60,000 bases of DNA. It comes from Nematostella vectensis. Its lineage: Eukaryota; Cnidaria; Anthozoa; Actiniaria; Edwardsiidae. The position numbers were made by a program, and so were the translations under genes. The stretch is taken from assembly GCF_932526225.1 (NCBI RefSeq), contig NC_064044.1:5732747-5792746 (forward strand), given 5' to 3'. Below are positions 1 to 11,300 of the stretch, one piece after another. Within the stretch, counting starts at the first letter, position 1. Each line of letters opens with the position of its first letter. The notes beneath the pieces were generated by a model. That model saw only the letters and a program-made list of their open reading frames with translations, was not told where the DNA came from and did no database searches.

Positions 1-239
1 ATGGCTCAAGGGAATATTCATATATTTGGGACACGCTATCACGGGGAATTTGTTAAACTTTCTAGATATTACAACGCTAAACATTGTTAAACGTTATAGA
101 AAATATCGTCATTTACTCCTTTATACTTTTTTATTTTATAGCGGAGCTTCCACGCGGCGCGAAGCGAAGCCCCATACCTAAGAATAACAAAAATATTGAT
201 AACAAATATTGGGAACCCATCGACTCGAGTTTTCGTGAC

Positions 240-780
240 GCGATGTCTGTCCCAAAAAAGCATCGTATGACAACCAAACTTGGCAGTTGTCATGTATGGG
301 CGGTGCCAAGATATATTGAAATGTTTGTGTCTTCATCGATGACGTCATTTTAAGCAAAACTATCATGATGTCATATGTATATTCATATCTCCTAAACGAA
401 ACATCATATGGCAACCAAACTTGGTTTGTGTCATGTATGTGTCAAGAAGTGTGCAACAATATTGTCGTGTGATTTCTGCTGTCATCAATGACGTCATCAG
501 TAACGTCACTTAAAGCAAAAATATTCTGACGTCAACAAAATAAAAAATATATTGTAGGTGTCATGTATTTTTCAAGCGGGGTGCAATGAGATGGTCACGT
601 GACATCATCGATGACGTCACTAAAAGTAAAACTACCCTGAAGGGCGGAAACATCGTATGACAACGAAACTTGTTATGTGTCATGTGGATGTCAAGGGTGG
701 GGGAAGGGAGTTTAACAATAAGTTGGTCGCGTGTTCTGTGAAATTGTTGACGTCGCCAAAAACAGAAATGTAATAGCTTA
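240..780. repeat. Degenerate tandem repeat with CRE-like sites
   Basis: Four imperfect units of roughly 120-180 bp follow one another. Each contains a block resembling CATCGTATGACAACCAAACT, then a TGTCATGTAT block, then a GATGACGTCA or TGACGTCA block and an AAAGCAAAA block. No coding sequence is convincing here. The repeated TGACGTCA core resembles a CREB/ATF site, but in a tandem repeat this may be chance. The first 240 bases hold nothing I recognise. Confidence 0.5.
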
Positions 781-895
781 ATATTTATATTTCTTAAATT
801 ATTAAGCGGAAAAAAGCAAAGATATGGTCATTTGGAGTTCCGCATTTACGCAATGCCTAAATCTATATACTATTAACTAACTTCCATACCACTGC

Positions 896-1290
896 TCTTA
901 AAAGTGGAGGGGGCTTTCCCCTGCCCCATATGGGGAAGCTTAAGTCAGAGACATTTTGGGCATGCTCCCCCAGGAAAGTTTTATTTTAACACGCTGGAGT
1001 TGTGACACCTTCGAAGTAAGTTTTACAACGCTAGAAATTTTGACTTTATGGAAAATGTCGTTCTTTACTCCTTTCTCCTCTACCTATTCCATACCACTGA
1101 TCTAAAAAGTGTCTTTTCCCTTGACCGCCGCCTATGCTTAACGACGTTAACGTTCTAATAAACAAAGAGGAGTTAAACTTTTCGTGACGTATGTTGTATT
1201 TAATTGGCTCTCTTAAGAATAAGATCGTTTGTGATATACGAATCGTAAGACAGGAGACACTCCGATAGGAAAACTTTATCTGCTCCAAGT
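896..1290. repeat. Interspersed repeat, copy A (mate at 23.0-23.9 kb)
   Basis: This stretch shares long near-identical blocks with 23040-23870, including the segments around CTTCCATACCACTGCTCT, GACTTTATGGAAAATGTCGT and AAAGAGGAGTTAA. The copy at 23 kb carries a 246-bp insertion that is absent here. At the equivalent point this copy has TTAA-CGACG-TTAA (1138-1150). No protein is encoded; open frames here are short and not shared between copies. Confidence 0.6.
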
Positions 1291-1659
1291 ACAGAATTTA
1301 ACACAAACTTGGGATAAATTTGTGTTGTTCGTTTTCAGAATTAGGAAAATTCAGAATTCGCTGACAAAGTATCCTAGTTCAATTGAGCTGATAAATCAAA
1401 TAGAAACAAAATGTAATTCCGCTAGTTTGAATGATGACGGAAAACAGAAAGCGGTTTGACTGTTTCGTATAAATATACAATATATTGTAAATCGCAAGAG
1501 TGTAAACCTCACCCTCAGCCATCGAAGTGACTCATTAGAGTTACCGGATGAAATTGGATTCTATTGGAATAGATTCTACACCATGCCCCTTCTACATCGT
1601 TTGTCTGACCATTAGTTTTAGAATATATGTTGCTAAGTAATTATACATGTTAATTACAA

Positions 1660-3240
1660 GGATTGTTTTTTAAGAAATATATGGATATATATAAGCAACA
1701 CAACTATACAAAACATTACTGTGCAAATTTGGGCTCCATGCTTGGTTTATGTGATGGAGCAAATCAATATTTCTCACAAAATATTTAAAAAAATAGGACA
1801 CTTCCCTAAGAGATGTGAAAAAAAATAAGGACCCTTCCTTTAGACATGCGAAAAAATATACGACCCAAAAAATCAGAGCCCCCTCCCCCCTTCCCCTCCA
1901 CTTTAATAAAGACACGTCCCTAAACATATTTTGAAACAAGGCACTGAGTTTTCGACTAAAACGTCGAAAATTGAATATGAATAACGCAAATAAGCGCAAT
2001 TCTTGCAAGACATAGTTTATCTTATAAATACATAATACTGTAGTAATAAGTTTTGTTTGATTTTGAAATAACTGTGATGTTATTGGAAAACGGATCAAGC
2101 AATTTTGGCTGTGTTTCAAAAATAAACTTGCTGTTAAACTTGTTAAAACATCTTCATATGGTATAACTTTCCACCTTTATCAAAATAAAATAGGGCTTCA
2201 TATCTCAGATGCAAACGAAATTATCTTTGGCGAGCACTTTTTTTTTCTAATTTCGCGTCCATTTTCAACATTATTTTTGTCATTCGTGACAAAAACTCGT
2301 CCAGGGTCGAATCTAGCTTTTCGCTAAAGGGGGGGTTTGGCTTAGTGACATAGGGGGAAGGGGGTAAGTTTTTTCTATTACATATGGCTTTTTGGCAGTC
2401 CAAAGGAGGGGGGGGTTAAACCCCCTAAACCCTCCCCCTAGATTCGCTATTGCATTTTTATAGTGATCCACGAAATTGCGAAAAATTTGTGGTTCGCCAT
2501 TGCTATCCCCCTTCACCTCCTGTGGATATCAGAAATATCCCTAAAAGAAATATTATTTCGCATGATAGGGTATTCTGCAACGAACGAGAAATTTCAGCTA
2601 TCAAGTTCAAAACTATCAAACGTTTAATGAACTGCGAATTTAAACAAATCTGAAGAAATTATGGCCAACAGATCAAAAATTGACGAAAATCGATGCCACG
2701 TCTTCCCTCTCACGGATTTTGATTTTTGTAAACTTGTAAACATACTTTTTTCCCTCGTTGAAACTTAAAAGCTTAAACAATTTATGTAACCATTAACTTG
2801 AAAAGGTGACGGATTAAAACAAGAGAAGTGTTGTTCATTAATGAAACTTGAGGCGTTTATCCTGATAATTATTGTTACAAAAATCTTGAAGTGATTCAGG
2901 AAAACTCACCTTCAATAACTTGTAGAAAATATAACATCAAAGCCGAGTTAATGATTAGGCTCATTCGTGTCCTCATGATTTCATTGGAAGCTAAAATTTA
3001 TCCCACAGTTTTAATCATGATCGTGCTATTGGCAAGGGAGAACCGTGAATGAGACAAAACAAAAAGTTTGTTTTCTACAAAGTTCACCTGATTATTGGAC
3101 ATAGTAACTGTCGTGCTGCGAAAAGTCATTTCCCAACTTTCTGGAAATTCTACAAAAGCCGGGAAGGGCCATCAGGATTTCCGAATTTTTACTTAACTTT
3201 GGAGATAATAGTTTAGGAGATAGTAGTTTCCAAGATAAAA
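1660..3240 (-). repeat. Diverged copy of the ~3-kb unit seen at 24-31 kb
   Basis: Blocks around 1690-2130, 2450-2720 and 2890-3130 match blocks at 25.9-26.3, 27.8-28.1 and 28.2-28.5 kb, with substitutions and rearranged order. The shared parts include the signal-peptide exon described separately. The unit appears to be the promoter and first-exon region of a tandemly repeated gene family rather than an autonomous element; that reading is inference. Poly-G/poly-C runs at 2326-2450 break the similarity. Confidence 0.5.
2910..2976 (-). CDS. Signal-peptide first exon of a PAN-EGF-discoidin family gene
   Basis: Read on the minus strand, this 67-base exon starts with ATG at 2976 and ends at a splice donor (GAAG followed by GTGAGT) in phase 1. 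It encodes a 22-residue leader beginning MRTRMSLIINS and ending with a hydrophobic stretch before QVIEG, typical of a secretory signal. Near-identical exons occur at 25226-25289 and 28249-28312, where a phase-compatible PAN exon follows downstream. Here the rest of the gene would run off the left edge, and no following exon is visible in the first 2.9 kb. It is probably the first exon of a neighbouring paralogue, or an orphan copy. Confidence 0.5.
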
Positions 3241-3493
3241 GTTTTGGCCATTAAATATGAAAGCCTTTCATCTGTGGTTTGTTTCTCCCCCGCTGGGCAA
3301 GGGCAGGAGGACATGTATTTGCTGAGTAAATCTTCGTATCCTCGGGGACCAAGGGCGACGCGGAGACCGGAAGGGGGAGTACGCGCGAAGACGAAAGAAA
3401 GAGAATCAATGTTGTTTTAAATTTGACGCCTTTATCCTTATAATTATTGTTTCAAAGAAAGAAGAAATCTTGAAAGGATTGAGGAAAAATTAC

Positions 3494-3560
3494 CTTCAAT
3501 AACTTAAAGAAAATATAACATCAAAGCCGGGTTGATGATTGGTCTCATTCGTGTCCTCAT
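3494..3560 (-). pseudogene. Dead copy of the signal-peptide exon
   Basis: This is a second tandem copy of the exon at 2910-2976, starting at ATG 3560 and beginning MRTRMRPIINP. A TAA replaces the Gln codon near the end, and the donor is changed to GTAATT, so it cannot encode the same leader. It probably arose with the local duplication that also copied the surrounding sequence (3420-3700 resembles 2830-3110). Confidence 0.5.
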
Positions 3561-3769
3561 GATTTCTTTGGATTTCTTTGTAATCGTGCTATTGGCAGGG
3601 AAGAACCGTGAATGAGACAAAACAAAAGGTTTGTTTTCTACGCAGTTCAACTGATTATTGACAACGTAGTTATCGTGCTGCGAAAAGTATGAATTCATGA
3701 ATGAAATGTGTCTTGCTTTGCTATAAGCGATCCGCGACAAGCTATCCGTCATTTAATAAAATAAACACA

Positions 3770-4330
3770 AAATGCACCCTCAATTTGTGTTAAATATTGA
3801 ACTTAACGAATAAAATATCTCCAACCGAAATATCTTCTGCCTTCCGAGCTAGCGATATCCTTTTTAGTTGCCTCTTTTTAGGGACGGGCCATAAGAAAAG
3901 TGAAGGGGGGATGGGGCGGGGTGGATAAGGAATAAAAACAAAATTCATGCACGGTGAAAAGCCTGCAAAAATCCATGCAGCCCAAACCAGAAAGAAAAAT
4001 GTGCATACAACGATGAAAAAAAATCATGCACGTCTTTGAGACAAGAAAAAAAACATGCCCGACTGAAACCTCCCCCCCCCCCTACTCCCCCCCTTTATAC
4101 TTTTCTAATGGTCCGTCCCTTTTATCCCTATTTTTCACCTGAAGAAGATGAGCTGTGATCACGTGCATGTGATCACGTGCATGTCCCTCACCAACATCAC
4201 AACATGGGCCGTTTTCGAACAATGGAATCGGTTTTATTATATAGAAACTAGTACGATATTAAATGTGGTCTTTAAAAGCAGCTTTAGACTAGCAAAGGTC
4301 GCATGCGTGATCCGCACAATTGGCATCACG
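3770..4330. other. No gene seen; C-rich runs and a 14-bp doublet
   Basis: I see no coding sequence here. The stretch contains a poly-C run at 4069-4082 and a perfect doublet of GATCACGTGCATGT at about 4157-4184, which includes two CACGTG E-box palindromes. Whether the E-boxes are functional cannot be judged from the sequence. Confidence 0.4.
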
Positions 4331-4444
4331 CTAGCCCGTCGCAGCTCTAGATCCCACATGGATCTAAGCTGTGGTTTAAAGCACTTCGTTCGAGTCGAAG
4401 TCGCCCTGCAGTTTTTTTGCCGATGAAGTTTAACTGAGGCATAC

Positions 4445-4501
4445 CGGCTATGCCATGCTGACGAGTCCTAATAAGGACGAAACAGCTGTCCATGGTTGCC
4501 G
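4445..4501 (+). ncRNA. Hammerhead ribozyme, type I, retrotransposon-like
   Basis: All core elements are present in order. Stem I 5' strand is CGGC-TATG-CCATG (4445-4457). The catalytic box CTGACGA lies at 4458-4464. Stem II is GTCC/GGAC closed by TAATAA (4465-4478), followed by GAAA at 4479-4482. A very short stem III is formed by the palindrome ACAGCTGT. The cleavage triplet GTC is at 4488-4490. Stem I 3' strand CATGG-TT-GCCG (4491-4501) pairs with the 5' strand across an internal loop. This is the architecture known from Schistosoma Sm-alpha SINEs, Penelope-like elements and retrozymes, in which the short stem III favours dimeric activity. Cleavage is predicted after base 4490. Upstream, GTTCGAGTCG at 4388-4397 resembles a Pol III B box, so the host unit may be a SINE-like retroposon; that is inference. 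Confidence 0.8.
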
Positions 4502-4696
4502 AACTGCACGGGTAATAGACTGTGCTAGCGTCCCGTCTTGGCCCGACTGGTGCCAATGTGTGTATGCTAGTGTGCTTTTAAAGTCCACGATATTTAACAC
4601 AAATTGGGGGTGCAAGTTTGCATAAACATGTTTATTTATTTTATTAAAAATAAGATAAAATTGACAGTGGCCCTCTAGTCAGCTTAGCAGCCGTTT

Positions 4697-4845
4697 GACG
4701 TACGTGACCTAAGCATATCGCGTGGAAAAGATTACGTAATCAAAGCTAGCTCACGAGGGGTCTCTGTGAGACGTTCGTGACCAAAGCATATCGCGTGACA
4801 AAGATTACGTAATTGAAGCTAGCTCACGCGGGGTCTCTGTAAAAT
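4697..4845. repeat. Tandem duplication of ~75 bp next to an inverted-repeat element
   Basis: Two adjacent copies share the blocks AGCATATCGCGTG, AAGATTACGTAAT and AGCTAGCTCACG. Both copies end in GGGTCTCTGT, which is the terminus of the element that starts at 4831. The duplicated block therefore includes a short piece of the element end. This suggests that the duplication happened after insertion, or that a second partial element end was left behind. Confidence 0.6.
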
Positions 4846-5224
4846 GTCGAGCGGACCTCCGCGGACCGGAATTTCGCGGACCTACACGGACCGGTTTTTT
4901 AAAATATTTGTTTAATACACAAACATATACATAAAATAAAAACTTGTCGTCATCGGCACACACATAAACTAATACAAGAAGCAAAGTTGCGCTATAAAGG
5001 AGTCGAGTCTACCAAACGGGATGTCGAGTTGACATAGGGACTCCCCAAAATATGTTCAGAGAACACGCAAAATGTAACCATGATTTAAGCCTTTTTTCTT
5101 TTCGACAAATTTTAATTTATTTTGATAGCTTCGTATACCTGTGTGTATTAAAAAAATATTTTTTTTTAAACCCGATCCGCTGAGGTCCGGTCCGCGGAGG
5201 TCCGGTCTGATTTTACAGAGACCC
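4831..5224. mobile_element. 394-bp non-autonomous DNA transposon (MULE-like MITE)
   Basis: Inverted ends of about 85 bp match. The left arm reads GGGTCTCTGTAAAAT followed by CGGACCTCCGCGGACCGG. The right arm, read in reverse complement, gives the same two blocks. A direct duplication GCTCACGCG flanks it exactly (4822-4830 and 5225-5233). A 9-bp duplication with a GGG start is typical of Mutator-like elements, although hAT elements (8 bp) cannot be excluded. It encodes nothing. It sits about 100 bases before the P450 start codon, so it may form part of that gene's 5' flank. Confidence 0.75.
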
Positions 5225-5327
5225 GCTCACGCGTCGCACTGGATAATATATGTTGATATATCGCCTGACTTTTATTAAGCAAACACCTTCAGAAGCAGTT
5301 TATACCAACCAGCCAACACCTCTCAAA

Positions 5328-8300
5328 ATGTACTGGCTCCTGGCTATTGCTGTATTGCTGGTTTTATTGTATTGGAACGGTGTCAAAAACTACTCAATTC
5401 TTAAGAACGAGCCCCTCAAAGGACCGGAACCGTGGCCCTATATCGGTAATTTACTAGAGGTCGGCAAATATGGCGGCTTGCATAAGATGCAACTTCATTT
5501 TAGCAAAATATATGGCCGTGTTTACAAGCTGTTCATCGGTAGAGCACCAACTATCGTCGTCTCAGATCCTGAAATTATCAAGCAGATTCTTTTAAAAGAG
5601 TTCAACAAGTTCCCCGATAGGCCAGCATTTATCAAGTTCGGTCGGCCGTTCAACTCTGGGCTTTTCATCGCTAGTGGAGAAACATGGAAACGAATTCGTT
5701 CTACCCTGACTCCAAGCTTCACGTCAGGGAAACTGAAGAAGATTGTACCCATTTTCAATACTGCTTCAGATAACCTGTCTGCCAAAATCGAGAAATTGGC
5801 AGATTCAGGTAAGGCTTTATATGTTTGTTTTTTGCTTTTGTATTATAAATTTATACCACCCGGGGATCTTATGTAGTATGTTATCATGTTCCCTTAAATA
5901 ACACAATCGCTAGTGAATTCTCTCAAATTCCCATGTAGAAGGTTATCATTCCCTTGAATAACACAATCACTAGTGGTTCGGAGTGTTAATTTTTACGCGA
6001 CCTCTGTGAAATCCACTGTCACTACGGAGGTCCGGCAGACGGATAGGATCCTAAAAAAAACTTCGTTCCGGAAGTCCGAAATAAACCTATATGATTTAAT
6101 TCTTTGAATTCAGTAATATCCATTCCAAAACTATATGATGTAAGAGAATGGAGGGCTGCATTTTTTTTTATGAAGACAGATATTTTCAAGTGCCGCACGC
6201 AATTCGATTGTGTCCTGTGTACAGCCTGATTTAATCTCACAATGCTCGGTTCTATCATTCTAATGTCAGCGACTTGTTATTCTTTAAAATAAATCATTAT
6301 GTTCAAAGTATAGTATGCACCCCGATACTCGTTAAGTGTCGCAATTAATCGACGTGTAACCTGTATACAGGGCTGTATATAACCTGAGTATCAGGCCCTC
6401 CTATGTTTCTATCGTGCCGGCGAGAAACAAGACAAGGGCCTGATACAAGTACTGTCCGAATCGCATGTTCTCATGCCGGATTCCGACATGGCTCCTGATT
6501 GGTAAAAAAACAAAGGGTACTCGAATGGGACGCGCTGATTGGTTCAGCTATATATATATATATATATAGTACCCTAGCCCGTCGACTGGTCGTTCTCAGA
6601 GTAATGGCGGACTCCAAAAGTGCTTTTGACCTGGCGTTAGCAGAATCAGAGAAATCGTTTTCTTTAACATTTAAAAAATATATTTTCCTGTCTTTATTTT
6701 CTTCGGAAAAATTGCGCCTGATACTCAGGTTAGATGTTCAAATGTTTTGCCAAGGCCGGTCATTGCGTGTGTTTATTTCTCATTGGTATCAATTTTCGAA
6801 GCGAACATCTACTAGTTATACCGGTTTCGTTATACCAAAAGCGCTGGAAATATTGATGTCATAGAAGCTGCTTAATACTACGGACATCTTTAGTAGTAGT
6901 TATCAAATTTTTAGACTGACCAGGCGCCGAATATTCAAGAAATTTGTCTGTGAGAGCACGAAGAATGCTTGGGATTGTTTGCGGTACTTCCCGCGAGTTG
7001 TTGATCGAGTGAGCTTATCAAATAAAAGAATTTGTGTTTAACCAGAGGTTTGTCTATTTAGACGAAAAAGCCTGTAGGAAATTGGGGATGTGAAAATCCT
7101 GTAGTAATTTAGTGAAGTGTGGATCTGCAGCTATATACTTAAATCGTAAATCTCCTGAGCCGTCAACTATCTTTGCGTTAGCATAAAGTTACTCTCACCA
7201 GGGTTCGTCGTTACTAAAATTATTACCCTTGTATATAACACCAATGTAGTTTTGATTTACATAAATGCTGTTTATAATTTGATTTGGGTATTTGATTTTG
7301 CCACCACGCGAGTCTTTGGAAAATTGACAGCCGACGTATTTTGACAGTGGCCTGAAAAGGGGCGGCAGGCGTCGCGTGTAGTATTTGTGTAAGGCGTACT
7401 TTTATTTTTCCTCTCCAGCTTTTGAAAAATAAAATCACCAGATACTCAGGCTAGGCTGTATAATCATTCAACTTTCTTTAATGACTTGGAAGTGCTTGGC
7501 CATTTTAAACAATAATGGATAATAATGGACAATAATTATGGTGATATTAGATAATGCACTAGTCAATTGAAACCCCCACACCCATGGTCCCGGGGAAGGT
7601 TGGGGGATTAGACTTTGACCCTGTACAAAACAGAGAAAAGCCCCCACCCCTTCGGGACCAAACTGCATCCATATGCCCCTCCCCCTCGGGATGCAAACTA
7701 TAGGCAACTACCCGACAAGTCATCTGAAATTAGCCTTAATTTTTCAAAGCCAGTACTCTCCAGCGAGTACATTTGAACTAATAACTATGAAGACAACAGT
7801 TACCAACAGTTAGTTATTATTCATATTCATTTTTGCACATTTCGCCATGCAGCTTGCCACACACACAGGTAGCCCAGGCAATGTATCTGTTAACCGATGA
7901 GAAATAACGGTGTTTGTATGAGCAGATGAGAGTGATTCCTAGGCCCGCCATTTGCCGTGTGTTTTTTGTGAATATCAATTAATTACATAAGTACAAAGTA
8001 CAAACTAACAACATGACTTCTTTTTGTGTTTTTTAATGTCTAGAATTTTATTACGGTTTTTTATTAAAAAAAATATATCCATTAGTCATCTATAATTTTT
8101 TATATTTGAACCCAGAATTCAAATAGGGCCCCCGAATGATTCCCCGAAATTTAAATGTGCTCGCAGTTTTTGGCTAATGCTCGCATGCTCGCGCAATTTT
8201 TCCACCGTGCTCGCATTGTATTTTTTCGGTGTGCTCGCTGCTCGATTTATTCAACAACTAAAATGCTCGGTCTCGCATAAAAAACGGGGTGCTCGCAAGC

Positions 8301-11300
8301 TCGTAAGTGCTCGCCCTTCAAATGCTTAGCTTTAGAACTTTGTATTTTTAATAAAGAATATGAAAAAGTGTCAACCAAAAAATGGATTGGGTTTGTTTTC
8401 TAAAGAAAATGACTGTTATCGTAAACAGGGTACTGTATAAAAATAAGCCTGTTCTAAGTGTAAGGAATGACCGGGGAAGAATGGGTCGAGTCCGAACCAT
8501 GGGACCCAAATCCACCGGAAGTCAATCGTTCCCCATACAAACCTCTGTATTTTTCGACTAATATTGGGTGTCAAAACTCTCAGAGATATTCATGTATACT
8601 TTACGATACAAACTTTTCGCCTCAGTGTGATCAAATGTGGGTCTTATTCTCTGATATCCGAAGAAATAGTGTCGATAAAATATGGAACATGGAATAAGCC
8701 GCACACAATACAGGAAAATACGTGTTGTAGTCGCTTGGTAAATGGCGCGATAAGCCCAAATTCTTGGCCGCTAAAACCATTTTAGTCCTTTCATCCACAG
8801 AGGCCCATCGCTGAACTGTAGAATAACTTGTTTTTTCTCACTTATTGATGCTTTAAGGTAGACAGTTACCTAAAAAAATAGCCCGTCCAATAGCCTGTTA
8901 CAAAACACGCGCGAAGTTGTTGTTTTGCCATTGCAAACTGTCTCGCGTTTTGGTTGGCCAAAGCCGGGCTTATGACGTCACAACCTTGGTACAGCTTTTC
9001 AAAATTGTTTTAAAACGATAACAACTTCGTTTTAAAATGACGGCAAACTCGTCAAAAAAACGGACAGTACTTGCGCAGCAATGGGCTGCTCCAACAACCA
9101 CTATACAACACATGTGTCAATACATGCATCTCCAAAAGACCCGGAAATTAGGAAAGTAATGGGCCCGATTCGTCGGGACTAAGCGGAAGGAGTTCTCCAT
9201 GGGAAGGGTCACCGCTCTTTGTTCGAGCCATTTCGCCGATGAATGATTCAAGCGATCAAACCTGAATCTCCCTGATGCTATGGCCCCGAAATTCAAAAGG
9301 AGTTTAAAGACGGGACCTCTTCCTACACTGCATCATATTATCGCTTCAGATTGCGTAAGCTCTGGCATTTTGAAGCTAGTTTTCACAGCCCATATCGCGC
9401 ATAAAATACAAAGATTCGTATGGGAAATCTTTACTTCCGGTGGATTCTGGTCCAATGGGTCAGACTCGACCGATTCTTCCCCGGTCATTCCTTAAACTCT
9501 GAACTGGCTTATTGCCGTTGCTGTTCTAAACAGGGTATGAAAATTGACGGCAAAACAATTTTTTTTGTTCAGATATTTTGTCATAAAATAGGTAATCTGG
9601 GATACAGACCCTTAGTACCCCCACCTCCCCCCAAGCCCTATCTCTCCTTTGCATGCCCCTCAAGTATCCCATTGCATTGTTATAAAAAAAGACTTTGTCA
9701 ACTCATGTGTGACCTCTTGTTAACACACACATAAATATATGTCATTTACCAGCTGGGAGGTCCGTATCGTAAAATACCGTTATCGAGGTCAGTTTTTAAG
9801 GCCGAGGCCACGGCATTTCACGATACGGACCGACCCTTAGATGGTAAATAACATATTAATTTTTTCCTCAATAGAATTTCCAACTTTGTTTACCTTACGG
9901 GCTTACGGTTGCACGAGGCGAGGTTTCGCTTCTGACTTTCGTCGATGTTCGGGAAGATTTTGTTCTCTCATGATCATTTAATAAACTCCATTTTGTATTT
10001 TCACACAACGCTTTTAATCCTCCAGAAATACAGAACCTCCAATGAAGACATTCTCTAAGTTTTGACCAACAATTATTGTAAAATAATTTATCCAAATTGA
10101 TACGTAGTTCTCAACTCGAATTATTGATCGTAGAAATGTCTTCTTTCGCTTTAAATCCTCCACAGACAATAAGATATATTCACTAAAGAACTTCTCTTGA
10201 ATGTGGATACGTTAGGCTGGTTATGCAGGGCAATTCCTAGAGTGATTTGTCGTTTTTTTTTTCGTATGGAGACGATTTGCTGCTTTTTCTATCCCAAAAA
10301 ATCTTTGGGCAAACTTGAAATTGCCGCACGCGTTGCAAAATCAATATGGCGGGAAATTGTCAAAACACAGGGAATTTGAAACCGATTTTCCGTAAAGTCG
10401 AGCTTTATAGGTGAGCGGTCCGATATCGCAGGGTCGGGATCGTAGGATACCGGACCTCACGACAGCCAATCAGAGCGCGCAATTTGATGGATACCGGACC
10501 CCGAAAAGAATAAAGTTTGATATCTTGTGTCTGCACAGGGGAGAGCGTGGACTGCATCAGGTTGTTCAGTCTATTCGCACTGGAGGTCATCATGAGCGCG
10601 GCATTCGGATACCAGGCAGACGTCCAGACTGCCCCTGACGAGGAGTTCGTCGCCAAGGCCAGAAACGTGTTCGCTATACCTGCGTGGCGTCGATTCTTTT
10701 CCATGATCCCCTTTGCGGACTTCTTTGGCAGGTATGAATAGCACCATGATAATAATCTATACACGTTATCCACATCTACGACATCGTCGTAATCACACCA
10801 AAAACGCCATATTATTATTATCTTAATCATCATCATTATCATGATAAACATAATAATCATCATCATCATCATCATCATCAACATTATTATCATCAACACC
10901 ACCAGCAACGACAACATCATCATCATCGCAATTATTATTATCATTATTGTTATTATTGTTGTTGTTATTATTATGATTATACAGAATTGTCCTTTTAAGT
11001 TTATGCATTCCCTGTTGTTGTGTTTTTATTTCAAAACACCCAGAGAATTGAGGATCACTGGTACGCAATCTATCGATGATACTGCCCTCGAAGATTTGCG
11101 TCCGCGCGAGCCAGAAAGCAAACTGTACCGAACTTTTTTTACACACCCTCCCCCAATCGCCATTGGGTCGAATCTTTCAGCCTAATCTCGCCTCTCTGCC
11201 ATGTCAAAATTATAATAATCATTTCATAGTTTCTAAAATCGAAATTATCATCATCAGGTTCATGACCCCGATGAACTTCGGCCACTATTTTCTCCAGATG

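Noticed and set aside
5250-5327. Upstream in-frame ATG at 5250 as the P450 start
   Set aside because: It would put 26 poorly conserved residues before the hydrophobic anchor, whereas 5328 starts exactly at the expected membrane segment.
10627-10655. CTGACGAG in P450 exon 2 as a second hammerhead core
   Set aside because: No following GAAA box or stem II; it is coding sequence.
10405-11146. Open frames rich in Ile/Met or Asp/Asn in P450 intron 2
   Set aside because: Generated by the ATC/ATT microsatellite; low complexity and no splice or start context.
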